Shown here piece after piece: positions 54,475 through 62,469 of a DNA stretch of 64,000 nucleotides. This DNA comes from JALYXI01 sp963795835 (GTDB taxonomy: Bacteria > Acidobacteriota > Terriglobia > Bryobacterales > Bryobacteraceae). Made by a program: the position numbers and the translations under genes. The notes below the pieces were generated by a model that worked only from the letters and a program-made list of their open reading frames with translations, did not search any database and had not been told where the DNA came from. Position 1 is the first letter of the stretch. Each line of letters opens with the position of its first letter. The stretch covers positions 62,001-126,000 of the forward strand of contig CAWCJC010000004.1 of NCBI GenBank assembly GCA_963795835.1, given 5' to 3'.

Positions 54475-55384
54475 TTTGCTCGCGGCAGGGTGCGGCCGCT
54501 ATGCGGACTTCACGCTGCCCGTGATGCCCCACGCCCCAGACGCTCCCCAAGTTCGTCTCCAGTTTCAATCAAAGCCCGTAATCAGCGGGCAAGTGGATTC
54601 GCTCAATCCCTCGGTCGCGCAGTTTCACGGCGGCTTTTACAACTTGTATTCCGGCTACGACGGACGGATGTGGCATACCTTTCTCGCCACCTCTCCCGAT
54701 GGCGCCGCGTGGACTCTGAAAGGCAAGGTCCTGTCACCTGACGCGCACACCTGGGAAGGCAGCTACATCGCGGGGAACGGCTCCGTGCTCGCTCATCGAG
54801 GCGAGCTCTGGTATTGGTACCAGGCAGGCGATCGCGCGAGCCCTCGGATTGGCCTGGCCCGCTCCTCGGATGGGCGGATCTGGCACAAAGAGCAGCGCCC
54901 TGTCCTCGAACTCGGTCCCTTCGATAGCTGGGATGAGTGCGCCGTCGCCGACCCCTACGTATTCGAAAAACAAGGCTGGTTATATCTCTACTATCTGGGC
55001 CAGAATCGCGCGCGCCAGCAGCAGTTGGGCTTAGCGCGGTCTCAGGACGGTATCCATTGGGAGAGGCTGCGCTCCAATCCCGTGCTCCCCATCGCTGGCG
55101 AAACGGGTCTCGGCGAACCGGCCGTTTGGGAGCAAAATGGCGCTTACTGGATGCTCTATACAGCGCGCGACGCCAGCGAAAATCGGACGCTCGCGCTCGC
55201 CCGCTCCGCCGACGGCGTCCAGTGGAGCCGCATTGGGCAGCCGCTGAGGGGCAACGAAGCGTGGAACTCGAAAGTGATCTGTGATCCCACAGTGCTCGGT
55301 AACCGCTTCTGGTTCGGCGGCGGCGACATCGCTTCTCCAGACGAAAATCTGCACGGCCAAATCGGCGCCGGAGAGCTGCAATGA
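54425..55384 (+). CDS. Five-bladed propeller lipoprotein, GH43/62-like glycosidase-related
   Basis: 319 residues. Lipobox LLAAGC after a short hydrophobic stretch predicts an anchored lipoprotein. Repeated blades (GFYNLYSGYDGRMWHTFLATSPDG, RIGLARSSDGRIWHKEQRPVL, WLYLYYLGQNRARQQQLGLARSQDG, AYWMLYTARDASENRTLALARSADG) resemble glycosidases of the five-bladed propeller superfamily (GH43-like). The catalytic acids cannot be identified with confidence. Start ATG 54425 or 54428 overlaps the methyltransferase by about 50 bp; no later start retains the signal. Its stop overlaps BshA (ATGA). Confidence 0.82.
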   Translation: MMTAKAAATLCFSISASLLAAGCGRYADFTLPVMPHAPDAPQVRLQFQSKPVISGQVDSLNPSVAQFHGGFYNLYSGYDGRMWHTFLATSPDGAAWTLKGKVLSPDAHTWEGSYIAGNGSVLAHRGELWYWYQAGDRASPRIGLARSSDGRIWHKEQRPVLELGPFDSWDECAVADPYVFEKQGWLYLYYLGQNRARQQQLGLARSQDGIHWERLRSNPVLPIAGETGLGEPAVWEQNGAYWMLYTARDASENRTLALARSADGVQWSRIGQPLRGNEAWNSKVICDPTVLGNRFWFGGGDIASPDENLHGQIGAGELQ

Positions 55385-56508
55385 AAATCGGCATCACCTG
55401 CTACCCCACATATGGAGGCAGCGGCATCGTCGCTACGGAACTTGGGCTGGAACTGGCCACTCGCGGCCATGAGGTTCACTTCATCACTTACGCCAATCCT
55501 ATTCGGCTCGATACCACGTTGCCGAACATCTTCTATCACGAGGTGGAGGTCTCCGAATACCCGCTTTTCCAATACCCGCCCTATTGCCTGGCGCTCGCTT
55601 CCCGCATGGGCGAAGTGGCGGAAGAGCGCTCGCTCGATCTGCTTCACGTTCATTACGCAATCCCGCATTCCATTGCCGCCATGCTGGCCCAACAGATGAC
55701 AGCTGCCAAACGCCGACTGCCCTTCATTACCACCCTGCACGGCACCGATATCACGCTTGTGGGCCACGATAAATCTTACTTCCCAATCACGAAATTCTCG
55801 ATCGAGAAATCCGACGGCATCACCTCCATCAGCGAAGACCTGCGAAAGCACACGCTCGAAGTCTTCGGTGTACAGAATGAAATCCGTGTGATCCACAATT
55901 TCGTGAACTGCAAAATGTACCAGCCGGACCACGAAAAAGAAGGAGCGGCCGAATGGGCCCGCCCCGGCGAAAAACTCCTGATCCATCTTTCAAACTTCCG
56001 TCCTGTCAAGCGCGTGCTGGATTGCATCCGCATCTTCGCTCGCGTCCACGCCCAAGTACCCTCACGCTTGCTGATGGCCGGCGATGGCCCAGAGCGCGCG
56101 CCCGCGGAAGCTCTCGCTCGCGAGTTAGGCGTCTCAGACTTTGTCTGTTTTCTGGGCAAGCGCGATCACGTGGAGCAGTTGATCCCCCTCGCCCACGTGC
56201 TGCTCATGCCGAGCGAGATGGAATCGTTCGGGCTCGCGGCTTTGGAGGCGATGGCTTGCGGAGTGCCGCCAATCGCGACGCGCGTGGGCGGAGTGCCGGA
56301 GCTGATCACGCACGCCGTCGATGGCTACCTGGAACCGGTGGGTGACATTGAGGCACAAGCCAACCGCGCGATCGATCTTCTTACCGACGGCGATCTTTGG
56401 GCGCGCGTTGCTTCCGCCGCACGCGATACTGCGTTAACTCGTTTCTGTACGGAGAAGATCATTCCCCAATACGAGCAATACTATCGCGAGTTGATTACTT
56501 CCACTTGA
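55381..56508 (+). CDS. bshA: N-acetyl-alpha-D-glucosaminyl L-malate synthase BshA (bacillithiol synthesis)
   Basis: GT4 glycosyltransferase, 375 residues, that joins GlcNAc from UDP-GlcNAc to L-malate, first step of bacillithiol. MKIGITCYPTYGGSGIVATELG is the diagnostic N-terminus; TLHGTDITLVGHD, HNFVNCKMYQP, LIHLSNFRPVKR and SEMESFGLAALEAMACGVPPI are the donor and retaining GT4 motifs. BshB and BshC are not in the window. Coupled by ATGA overlap with a propeller lipoprotein, which has no obvious link to thiol synthesis; the convergent small gene overlaps its stop by 14 bp. Confidence 0.94.
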   Translation: MKIGITCYPTYGGSGIVATELGLELATRGHEVHFITYANPIRLDTTLPNIFYHEVEVSEYPLFQYPPYCLALASRMGEVAEERSLDLLHVHYAIPHSIAAMLAQQMTAAKRRLPFITTLHGTDITLVGHDKSYFPITKFSIEKSDGITSISEDLRKHTLEVFGVQNEIRVIHNFVNCKMYQPDHEKEGAAEWARPGEKLLIHLSNFRPVKRVLDCIRIFARVHAQVPSRLLMAGDGPERAPAEALARELGVSDFVCFLGKRDHVEQLIPLAHVLLMPSEMESFGLAALEAMACGVPPIATRVGGVPELITHAVDGYLEPVGDIEAQANRAIDLLTDGDLWARVASAARDTALTRFCTEKIIPQYEQYYRELITST

Positions 56509-56770
56509 CCGAATCGGGCGGAGTGTTGGGGCAGTTGATGCGGTCGCGCATATCGCCTTCCATCTCCGAACAGGCAAGCTCCGCGGCGGCGCGGAGCGCG
56601 GTTTCCTTGGTCCGGGCCGAAGCGATCCGGCAACGTGTGTGGCCGTTATAGGTGATGCAGGTCTCACAGCGGAACTGCCGATTGCCCAGCGTGTTGTAAA
56701 TCAGCGCCCCAATCATAAGCAGGCCGAAACTTAGCGCAATGAGGGTACTCTTCTTCAACCCGGCGATCAA
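56495..56770 (-). CDS. Small membrane-anchored protein with CxxC motif
   Basis: 91 residues, unrecognised family. A single N-terminal transmembrane helix (STLIALSFGLLMIGALIYNTL), then a short domain with four to five cysteines, including FRCETCITYNGHTRCRIA and NCPNTP, with an alanine-rich helix between. It probably faces the periplasm and could bind a metal or form disulfides; this is speculation. TTG 56770 overlaps the accA stop as TTGA, so it is likely co-translated with accA. Confidence 0.7.
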   Translation of the reverse strand: MIAGLKKSTLIALSFGLLMIGALIYNTLGNRQFRCETCITYNGHTRCRIASARTKETALRAAAELACSEMEGDMRDRINCPNTPPDSVKWK

Positions 56771-57609
56771 GCGAAAATTGTCCCCATCTTGCGGAATTTC
56801 GTATAGCGCTGCTGTACAAGTTCGTTGGACGACATCGGCGTCAGCTTGGCCAGCGCGCTCTTCAACACCGAGCGCAAGCTTTCCGCCGCCGCATCTGTAT
56901 CCTCCTGCGCCCCGCCCGCTGGCTCCGGCACAATCGCATCGATCAAGTCGAAATGCAGCAAGTCCTCGGCCGTCAACCGAAGCGCAGTGGCGGCCTGCTC
57001 CGCTTTGGCCGAATCCCGATAAATGATGGCCGCGCAGCTTTCCGGCGAAATTACGCTATAAACCGCGTTCTCCAACATGTAAACGTGGTTGCCTACCCCG
57101 AGCGCCAGCGCTCCGCCGCTTCCGCCTTCGCCGATACACACCGCGATCACGGGCACCGGCAACCGCGACATTTCGCGCAGATTACGCGCTATCGCTTCGG
57201 CCTGTCCACGCTCCTCCGCGTCGATTCCCGGATATGCGCCCGGCGTATCCATCAGCGTGATAATGGGCCGGTTGAACTTCGCAGCCAACTGCATGGCGCG
57301 AATGGCCTTCCGGTAACCCTCAGGCTTGGGCATTCCGAAGTTGCGGACCACTTTCTGCTTCGTATCGCGACCCTTCTGCTCGGCGACAATCATAACGGGC
57401 TCGCCCTCAAACGTAGCCATGCCGCAAATAATCGCCTGATCGTCCCCGAATAGCCGGTCCCCATGGATCTCGTTAAAGTTAAGGAACAGGCGCTCGATGT
57501 AGTCCGAAGCGTGCGGTCTCTTCGGATGCCGGGCTAACTGGACACGCTGCCACGCGGGACTGGCGGGAGTTTCGGAGGGCGGCGGGGCCGGGGTGAGTTG
57601 CGGGTCCAT
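56767..57609 (-). CDS. accA: Acetyl-CoA carboxylase carboxyltransferase subunit alpha, short N-terminus
   Basis: Forms the carboxyltransferase with AccD for malonyl-CoA synthesis. 280 residues against 319 in E. coli. WQRVQLARHPKRPHASDYI, NFGMPKPEGYRKAIRAM, DTPGAYPGIDAEERGQAEAIARN and GEGGSGGALALGVGN are strongly conserved. The N-terminal helical region of E. coli AccA (about 60 residues before WQIAQLARHP) is replaced by about 20 proline-rich residues, and no start further upstream fits. The C-terminus is complete. 18 bp after the HAD gene. Confidence 0.93.
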   Translation of the reverse strand: MDPQLTPAPPPSETPASPAWQRVQLARHPKRPHASDYIERLFLNFNEIHGDRLFGDDQAIICGMATFEGEPVMIVAEQKGRDTKQKVVRNFGMPKPEGYRKAIRAMQLAAKFNRPIITLMDTPGAYPGIDAEERGQAEAIARNLREMSRLPVPVIAVCIGEGGSGGALALGVGNHVYMLENAVYSVISPESCAAIIYRDSAKAEQAATALRLTAEDLLHFDLIDAIVPEPAGGAQEDTDAAAESLRSVLKSALAKLTPMSSNELVQQRYTKFRKMGTIFA

Positions 57610-57627
57610 TACAGGTTTAGGATAACG

Positions 57628-58281
57628 TTATCCGGCCAGCCAACGTCCGATGGCGGGATCGCGAAAGTCGGCGACGGTAAACTCAGTGCCGGGCAATTCC
57701 GCGTGAGTCGTGCGAATCCCAATCACCGGCATGCCCGCAGCGACGCCCGCGGCCACGCCCGCATAAGAATCTTCAAACACGACGCAATTCTGGGGCGCAA
57801 CTCCAAGCAACTCGGCCGCGCGCAGATAAATTTCTGGATGCGGCTTGGCGTGCGTCACTTGATAGCCATCGATGACTACGCGGAAAAACGACCGTAGCCC
57901 CATTCCTTCGAGCACCAGATTCACGTTAGCGGTTTCTCCATTGGTTGCAACCGCCGCCGGAAGATCGCGATGCGCCTCCAGGAATTCCCGCACCCCTGGA
58001 ACCATCTGCCGCGATATGTGCGGAGCCATCATCTCGCGGTAGAGCGCTTCCTTAGCGGCACCACGCGCGACGACCTCGCGTTCCTCCAAGTGTGACCCAA
58101 AGAAGTCGCGCACGATCTCGTCATTGCGCTTGCCGTACATTCGTCCCAGCATTTCTTCAGTCGTGGTAACTCCATAGCGCGCGTTGAACGCAACCCAAGC
58201 TTCACGATGAATTCCATTCGAATCGACGATCACACCATCCATATCGAAGATCAGCGCGCGCGTCCCGCTTTTATATCCCAA
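57628..58281 (-). CDS. HAD-family phosphatase (beta-phosphoglucomutase/phosphatase-like)
   Basis: 217 residues. Motif I LIFDMDGVIVDS, motif II VATNGET, motif III lysine in HAKPHPEIY, motif IV VVFEDSYAGV; a cap domain with four helices after motif I. The DMDGVIVDS and AKPxPEIYLRAA stretches place it in the subfamily with beta-phosphoglucomutases and sugar phosphatases. Start TTG 58281; no ATG lies before the fold. Divergent from ftsB with 36 bp between. Confidence 0.9.
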   Translation of the reverse strand: MGYKSGTRALIFDMDGVIVDSNGIHREAWVAFNARYGVTTTEEMLGRMYGKRNDEIVRDFFGSHLEEREVVARGAAKEALYREMMAPHISRQMVPGVREFLEAHRDLPAAVATNGETANVNLVLEGMGLRSFFRVVIDGYQVTHAKPHPEIYLRAAELLGVAPQNCVVFEDSYAGVAAGVAAGMPVIGIRTTHAELPGTEFTVADFRDPAIGRWLAG

Positions 58282-58317
58282 CCCCGAATGTTACACTGAT
58301 CCGCAAGAACATTTCGC

Positions 58318-58614
58318 ATGAAACTATCGTTCTGGAAAATTGGATATGCGGTAGTGCTGGTGGCGGGCGTCACCTATGGGTTTTTCGAGATGCGAGGCCC
58401 GAACGGCTTCGGCCGCCTGATGGAAAAACGCCAGGAGATTCAAACCTTGGAGCAGCAGAACGAAGTGCTGCACAGGGAAATTGAAGAGAAGAAAAACCAC
58501 ATCAACCGTCTGCGCGACAACCCGGATGAGCAGGAGCTTGAAATTCGCAAGCGCCTCAAGCTGGTGAAGCCGGGCGAAAAGAGCTACATTCTCGAAGAGC
58601 AAAAAACGAAGTAG
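58318..58614 (+). CDS. ftsB: FtsB/DivIC-like septum formation initiator
   Basis: 98 residues. One transmembrane helix near the N-terminus (FWKIGYAVVLVAGVTYGFFEM) followed by a coiled coil (EKRQEIQTLEQQNEVLHREIEEKKNHINRLR) and a short conserved region DNPDEQELEIRKRLKLVKPGEKSY. This is the bitopic divisome protein that binds FtsL and FtsQ. The stop abuts the convergent metallo-hydrolase stop as the palindrome TAGCTA. Confidence 0.9.
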   Translation: MKLSFWKIGYAVVLVAGVTYGFFEMRGPNGFGRLMEKRQEIQTLEQQNEVLHREIEEKKNHINRLRDNPDEQELEIRKRLKLVKPGEKSYILEEQKTK

Positions 58615-59331
58615 CTAGGTCTTCGGGTACCACTCCAACTCGCGTACTTCGATTCCGGTCCCGGCCAGTCCTTTCTTGAAAACCGACAAGTCGCTGCCCC
58701 GGTAGTGATAAGGAATCACGACGGCGGGATGAAACGCTTTCACGGCATCGGCCGCCTCATCGGGTGGCATGGTGTACGGCAGGTTCATGCAGACGAACGC
58801 GACATCGATATTCTTGAGCGCGCGCATCTCCGGTATGCCTTCGGTATCGCCGGAGATATAAAACCGCTTGCCCCCGTAAGTGATGACATAGCCATTTCCG
58901 CGGCCCTTGTCGTGGAACAGTTTGCCCTCGGAAGGCCCGCGCTTGATGTTGTACATCGGCACAGCTTCCACTGTGAAACCGTTCCATTTCTTGGTCTCGC
59001 CATTACCGATTACGGAAGCTGTGGTCACTGTTTTCGCGACGGCGGCGGGTGCCCAAATTTCTGTTGCGGGCTGCTTGACGGAAGCGATAGATTCCGGGTC
59101 CATGTGATCGCCGTGAATATCGGTGAGCAGGATCAAATCCGCCTTCGGCAGCCCATCAAACTTTGCCGGCTTAGCTGGATCGACGTAGATTACCTTTCCG
59201 CCGGCTTCGATCAGAAAGCTGGCATGCAACACGGGAGTGATTTTCAGCGGCCCGGCGGAGGTGGAAAAGGTCTGGACTTGAGCGTTCAGCAGGAGCGAAC
59301 CGCAAACCGCGGCAAGGGCAAGGAGCTTCAT
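58615..59331 (-). CDS. Secreted metallo-beta-lactamase-fold hydrolase (UlaG-like)
   Basis: 238 residues with signal peptide (MKLLALAAVCGSLLLNAQ). HxHxDH-like motif LTDIHGDHMDPES, aspartate in YISGDTEGIPEM, and histidine near the C-terminus in VVIPYHYRG, a UlaG/RNase-J-like arrangement of the MBL fold. The substrate is unknown; the signal suggests the periplasm, unlike the cytosolic ascorbate-6-phosphate lactonase UlaG. Confidence 0.85.
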   Translation of the reverse strand: MKLLALAAVCGSLLLNAQVQTFSTSAGPLKITPVLHASFLIEAGGKVIYVDPAKPAKFDGLPKADLILLTDIHGDHMDPESIASVKQPATEIWAPAAVAKTVTTASVIGNGETKKWNGFTVEAVPMYNIKRGPSEGKLFHDKGRGNGYVITYGGKRFYISGDTEGIPEMRALKNIDVAFVCMNLPYTMPPDEAADAVKAFHPAVVIPYHYRGSDLSVFKKGLAGTGIEVRELEWYPKT

Positions 59332-59340
59332 GCCTCAATC

Positions 59341-59368
59341 TTAACGTGGTGCCCGCGCGTGATATAAA
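59341..59368 (+). promoter_or_regulatory. Sigma70-like promoter for tRNA-Thr
   Basis: TTAACG (59341-59346) and TATAAA (59363-59368) with a 16-base spacer, 25 bp before the tRNA 5' end. The -35 matches four and the -10 five of six consensus bases. Confidence 0.5.
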
Positions 59369-59393
59369 GAAAAGGTCCCCTGCCTGACCGTTA

Positions 59394-59469
<76 letters not shown>

Positions 59470-59543
59470 GCTAACTCCTCTTCTTTGTGATTGCGCCCGT
59501 TATAACAGCAAGCTGCCACCGACCTGGACTGAATCCAACAGCC

Positions 59544-61091
59544 TTAAGTCAGTTTCTCCGCAATCGATTTGGCCTGCAAGAACAGAAGCAAATAATCCGG
59601 TCCGCCAGCTTTCGAATCCGTGCCCGACATATTGAAGCCCCCGAACGGATGCGCGCCTACCATCGCACCGGTGCACTTCCGGTTTACATAAAGATTCCCG
59701 ACGAAGAACCGCTCGCGCGCTTCTTTGACATGCTGCGGATTCGTTGAAAATACTGCCCCTGTCAGGCCATACTGCGAATCGTTGGCCAACTCCAACGCGT
59801 GCTCGAAATCTCGAGCCCGGGTTACGGCCAGCACCGGCCCGAAAATTTCCTCCTGGAAGATTCTTGCCTTGCCATCGACGTCCGCGATGATGGTCGGCGG
59901 AAGAAAATAGCCTTCGCCTTCAATCGGAGTGCCTCCGGAAACCAGCCGGCCTTCCGTTTTCCCCACCTCTATGTATTTCTCGATCGACTTCTTCGCCCCG
60001 GAGCTGATTACCGGCCCCATATAGTTCGCCGGATCTTCCGCCGGGCCCACCTTTACTTGGCTGGCCTTTTCCTGAAGGCGATCGACGAAGCGGTCGTAAA
60101 TTTCCGTATGCACAATTGCGCGTGAACAGGCGCTGCACTTCTGGCCCTGATAGCCGAATGCGCTGAAGAACACGCCTTCCACCGCGCGATCGAAATCCGA
60201 CTCGCTATCCACGACAATTGCGTCCTTGCCGCCCATCTCTGCTACGACGCGCTTGATCCAGATCTGGCCGGGCTGCGGCTTAGCGGCCAGTTCATTGATT
60301 CGCAAACCAACATCGCGCGATCCCGTGAACGCCACAAAGCGCGTTTTTGGATGCTGCACCAGCAGGTCGCCGATAGCCGCCCCGCTCCCTGGGACGAAAT
60401 TAAAGGATTTTGGCGGAAAGCCCGCTTCGAGCAGCAAATCGCACAAAGCCGCAGCCATGATCGGCGTCTCGCTCGAAGGCTTCAGTACCACGGTGTTGCC
60501 GGTTACCAGCGCCGCCACCGTCATACCCGTCAGAATTGCGAGCGGAAAGTTCCACGGTGGGATTACCACGCCTACGCCCAAGGGCAGATAGCGCATTTCG
60601 TCGCGCTCACCGGGCATCTGGACCACGGTCTGCGGCCCTGAAAGCCGCTCCATCTCGCGCGCGTAGTATTCGCAGAAGTCGATCGCTTCGGCTGTTTCGC
60701 CTTCTGCTTCGGCGAACGTCTTGCCGGATTCCAGGCACAGCCACGCATTGAAATGAAGTTTGCGTTCGCGAAGCAGTTCCGCGGCACGCAGAGCCATCTT
60801 CACGCGCTCCATCGGGTCCGTGCGGGACCATTCGGGAAAGTACGCATAGGCCGATTCAATCGCCTTTACAGCCAGCTCCGGGCTGGCCATCGAAACCGCG
60901 CCGATCTTTTCACTGGGGTTCGAAGGATTCACGGAGTGATGCTTGCTTTCCGTATGCACCCGCTCGCCATTGATTAAGAGCGGGTGATCCTGCCCCAAGT
61001 TGGCCCTCAGCTTCGCGACCTCCGCCAGCATGGCATCACGATTGGCTGGCTGCGTGTAATCCAGGTAGGGTTCGTTCTTAAAAGGCGTCAT
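59544..61091 (-). CDS. pruA: L-glutamate gamma-semialdehyde (1-pyrroline-5-carboxylate) dehydrogenase
   Basis: ALDH-family enzyme oxidising glutamate semialdehyde to glutamate, second step of proline or arginine breakdown. 515 residues, normal for stand-alone RocA/PutA-C. Motifs: GVVIPPWNFPLAILTGMT, SETPIMAALC-like donor region, FTGSRDVGLRIN, the catalytic glutamate region VVAEMGGKDAIVVD, and cysteine in FGYQGQKCSACSR. ATG 61091 gives the usual MTPFKNEPYLDYTQP start; a longer frame upstream overlaps the lactonase-like gene, whose stop overlaps this ATG (ATGA). No PutA proline dehydrogenase domain. Confidence 0.94.
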   Translation of the reverse strand: MTPFKNEPYLDYTQPANRDAMLAEVAKLRANLGQDHPLLINGERVHTESKHHSVNPSNPSEKIGAVSMASPELAVKAIESAYAYFPEWSRTDPMERVKMALRAAELLRERKLHFNAWLCLESGKTFAEAEGETAEAIDFCEYYAREMERLSGPQTVVQMPGERDEMRYLPLGVGVVIPPWNFPLAILTGMTVAALVTGNTVVLKPSSETPIMAAALCDLLLEAGFPPKSFNFVPGSGAAIGDLLVQHPKTRFVAFTGSRDVGLRINELAAKPQPGQIWIKRVVAEMGGKDAIVVDSESDFDRAVEGVFFSAFGYQGQKCSACSRAIVHTEIYDRFVDRLQEKASQVKVGPAEDPANYMGPVISSGAKKSIEKYIEVGKTEGRLVSGGTPIEGEGYFLPPTIIADVDGKARIFQEEIFGPVLAVTRARDFEHALELANDSQYGLTGAVFSTNPQHVKEARERFFVGNLYVNRKCTGAMVGAHPFGGFNMSGTDSKAGGPDYLLLFLQAKSIAEKLT

Positions 61092-61889
61092 AAATGGGTC
61101 TCTGTAATTTTCAGGTCTGCGGAAACTTGTGCGAAGGCATGATGCATGTCGTGCCCGAATCCGCACCACCACTGGCCGTGCGCGGCTTCTTTCAGTACCC
61201 GCTCTTTAGTCTCAATCGCGGTCAGCGGATCCAGATCGAACGCTGCGATCCATGTCGGCTTCAGGTGCTCAGCAGTAGGAACCAAGTCGGAGAGCATGCA
61301 GAAAGTCTGGCCCTCGGAGTGGGCCTTCACAATCAGCAGATTTGCGGTGTGCCCCGGCGCATGTTCTACGGTGACGCCAGGCACTACCTCTTCATGGCCA
61401 TCCAGCAATTCCATGCGGCAACTGCCGACTAACGGATCGTAGTTCGCGTCGATGTAGCTCACCTTGTCGCGGCTATTGCGGGTATGGGCATACTCATACT
61501 CACCCGCGCTGGTGAAGTAGCGAGCTTCCGGAAACGCTGGAACGCCCTCGATCATATTCCCGCCGCAATGGTCCCAATGAAGATGCGTGTTGATTACGGT
61601 ATCGATCCGGAACTGGTTGAGCAACTCCGGCAGCGGTCTCAAATCCGGTAAATTCATACGCTCCCGAGCCTGCTGGGTGAAGTTATGCCCCCCGCCGGTT
61701 TCGACCAACACAGTGTGGCGCAGGAGTTTCGATAACGTAGCAATTGAAAGCCAGCGGGACCCGATTCATGGCATCGGCGGGCGTGGTGCGGTGCCACAGC
61801 GTCTTCGGCACGACACCGAAGACCGCGCCACCGTCCCAGTAATAATGTCCCGCGCGGACCAGCGTAATGCGGAACTGGCCTAATTGCAG
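61088..61889 (-). CDS. Metallo-beta-lactamase-fold hydrolase (AHL-lactonase/AiiA-like), frameshifted
   Basis: About 265 residues. The HxHxDH motif is NTHLHWDHCGGN, with H in EHAPGHTANLL and D in MLSDLVPT; all in the frame open from 61711. The N-terminal strand set (FRITLVRAGHYYWDGGAVFGVVP, then LAFNCYVIET) is in the other frame and joins LRHTVLVETGGGHNF if one base near 61720-61728 is dropped. The N-terminal frame has no ATG, GTG or TTG between the preceding in-frame stop and the strand; CTG 61889 (or 61892) is the only sensible start, with AAGG upstream. Substrate unknown. Its stop overlaps pruA (ATGA). Confidence 0.85.
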
Positions 61890-61898
61890 CAGCGCCGG

Positions 61899-62168
61899 TT
61901 AGCCTTGCACCATTTTGCGGCCGCGTTCGAACAGTTCGGAAGCTTCTTCGGCCAACTGGCGGCCGCGGTCATACAACTCCTTACCTTTATCCATCAGATC
62001 CTTTCCGGACGTGGTGATCGCATCGCCCGCTTCATCGGACCGGTCGCTCAAATAGCTGCGTGTGTCCTGTCCGCTTTTCGGAGCGTAGAGGAGCGCGACC
62101 GTTGCGCCTAAGACCGCGCCGGCCAGAAACCAGAGGTAGCCGTTATTGCTGTTTTCGTTGTCGGACAT
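61899..62168 (-). CDS. YtxH-domain membrane protein
   Basis: 89 residues. One N-terminal helix (GYLWFLAGAVLGATVALLYAPKSGQDTRSYL) with the YtxH signature APxSGxxTR, followed by a long amphipathic charged helix (DLMDKGKELYDRGRQLAEE). General-stress or envelope-associated family without an assigned biochemical role. ATG 62168 starts at the helix; the longer frame extends antisense over the DUF2007 gene. Divergent from that gene by 22 bp. Confidence 0.85.
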   Translation of the reverse strand: MSDNENSNNGYLWFLAGAVLGATVALLYAPKSGQDTRSYLSDRSDEAGDAITTSGKDLMDKGKELYDRGRQLAEEASELFERGRKMVQG

Positions 62169-62190
62169 AGCTCTACGATATCCTAACTCC

Positions 62191-62469
62191 ATGACTCCTG
62201 AATTGACTCCTGAAGAAGAGATGATTGCTGTGTTCAGCAGCCAGAACCATGACGGCGAGATGGAGGCCCTGGCGGTGCAGGGCGTACTCGAGTCGAACGG
62301 TTTCGACGTCCAGATGGTGGGCCCATCCACGTTGCCTTCGCTTGAGTTTCAGGTGCAAGTGCCGGAGAGCCAGGCAGAAGACGCGCGCATGGTGATTGAG
62401 AAGGCTAAGGCGGCGGGTCCGGAAGCTGCGCTGGAAGGTGAAATGGAAGGGGAGCGGGAGTCACTGTAA
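62191..62469 (+). CDS. DUF2007-type small protein
   Basis: 92 residues. Central segment FSSQNHDGEMEALAVQGVLESNGFDVQMVG and FQVQVPESQAEDARMVIEKAK match DUF2007 (putative prokaryotic signal-transducing protein), a ferredoxin-like fold. Acidic C-terminal tail rich in Glu. ATG 62191 follows a weak ribosome site; the final 65 bp overlap the convergent comEC end. Confidence 0.85.
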   Translation: MTPELTPEEEMIAVFSSQNHDGEMEALAVQGVLESNGFDVQMVGPSTLPSLEFQVQVPESQAEDARMVIEKAKAAGPEAALEGEMEGERESL

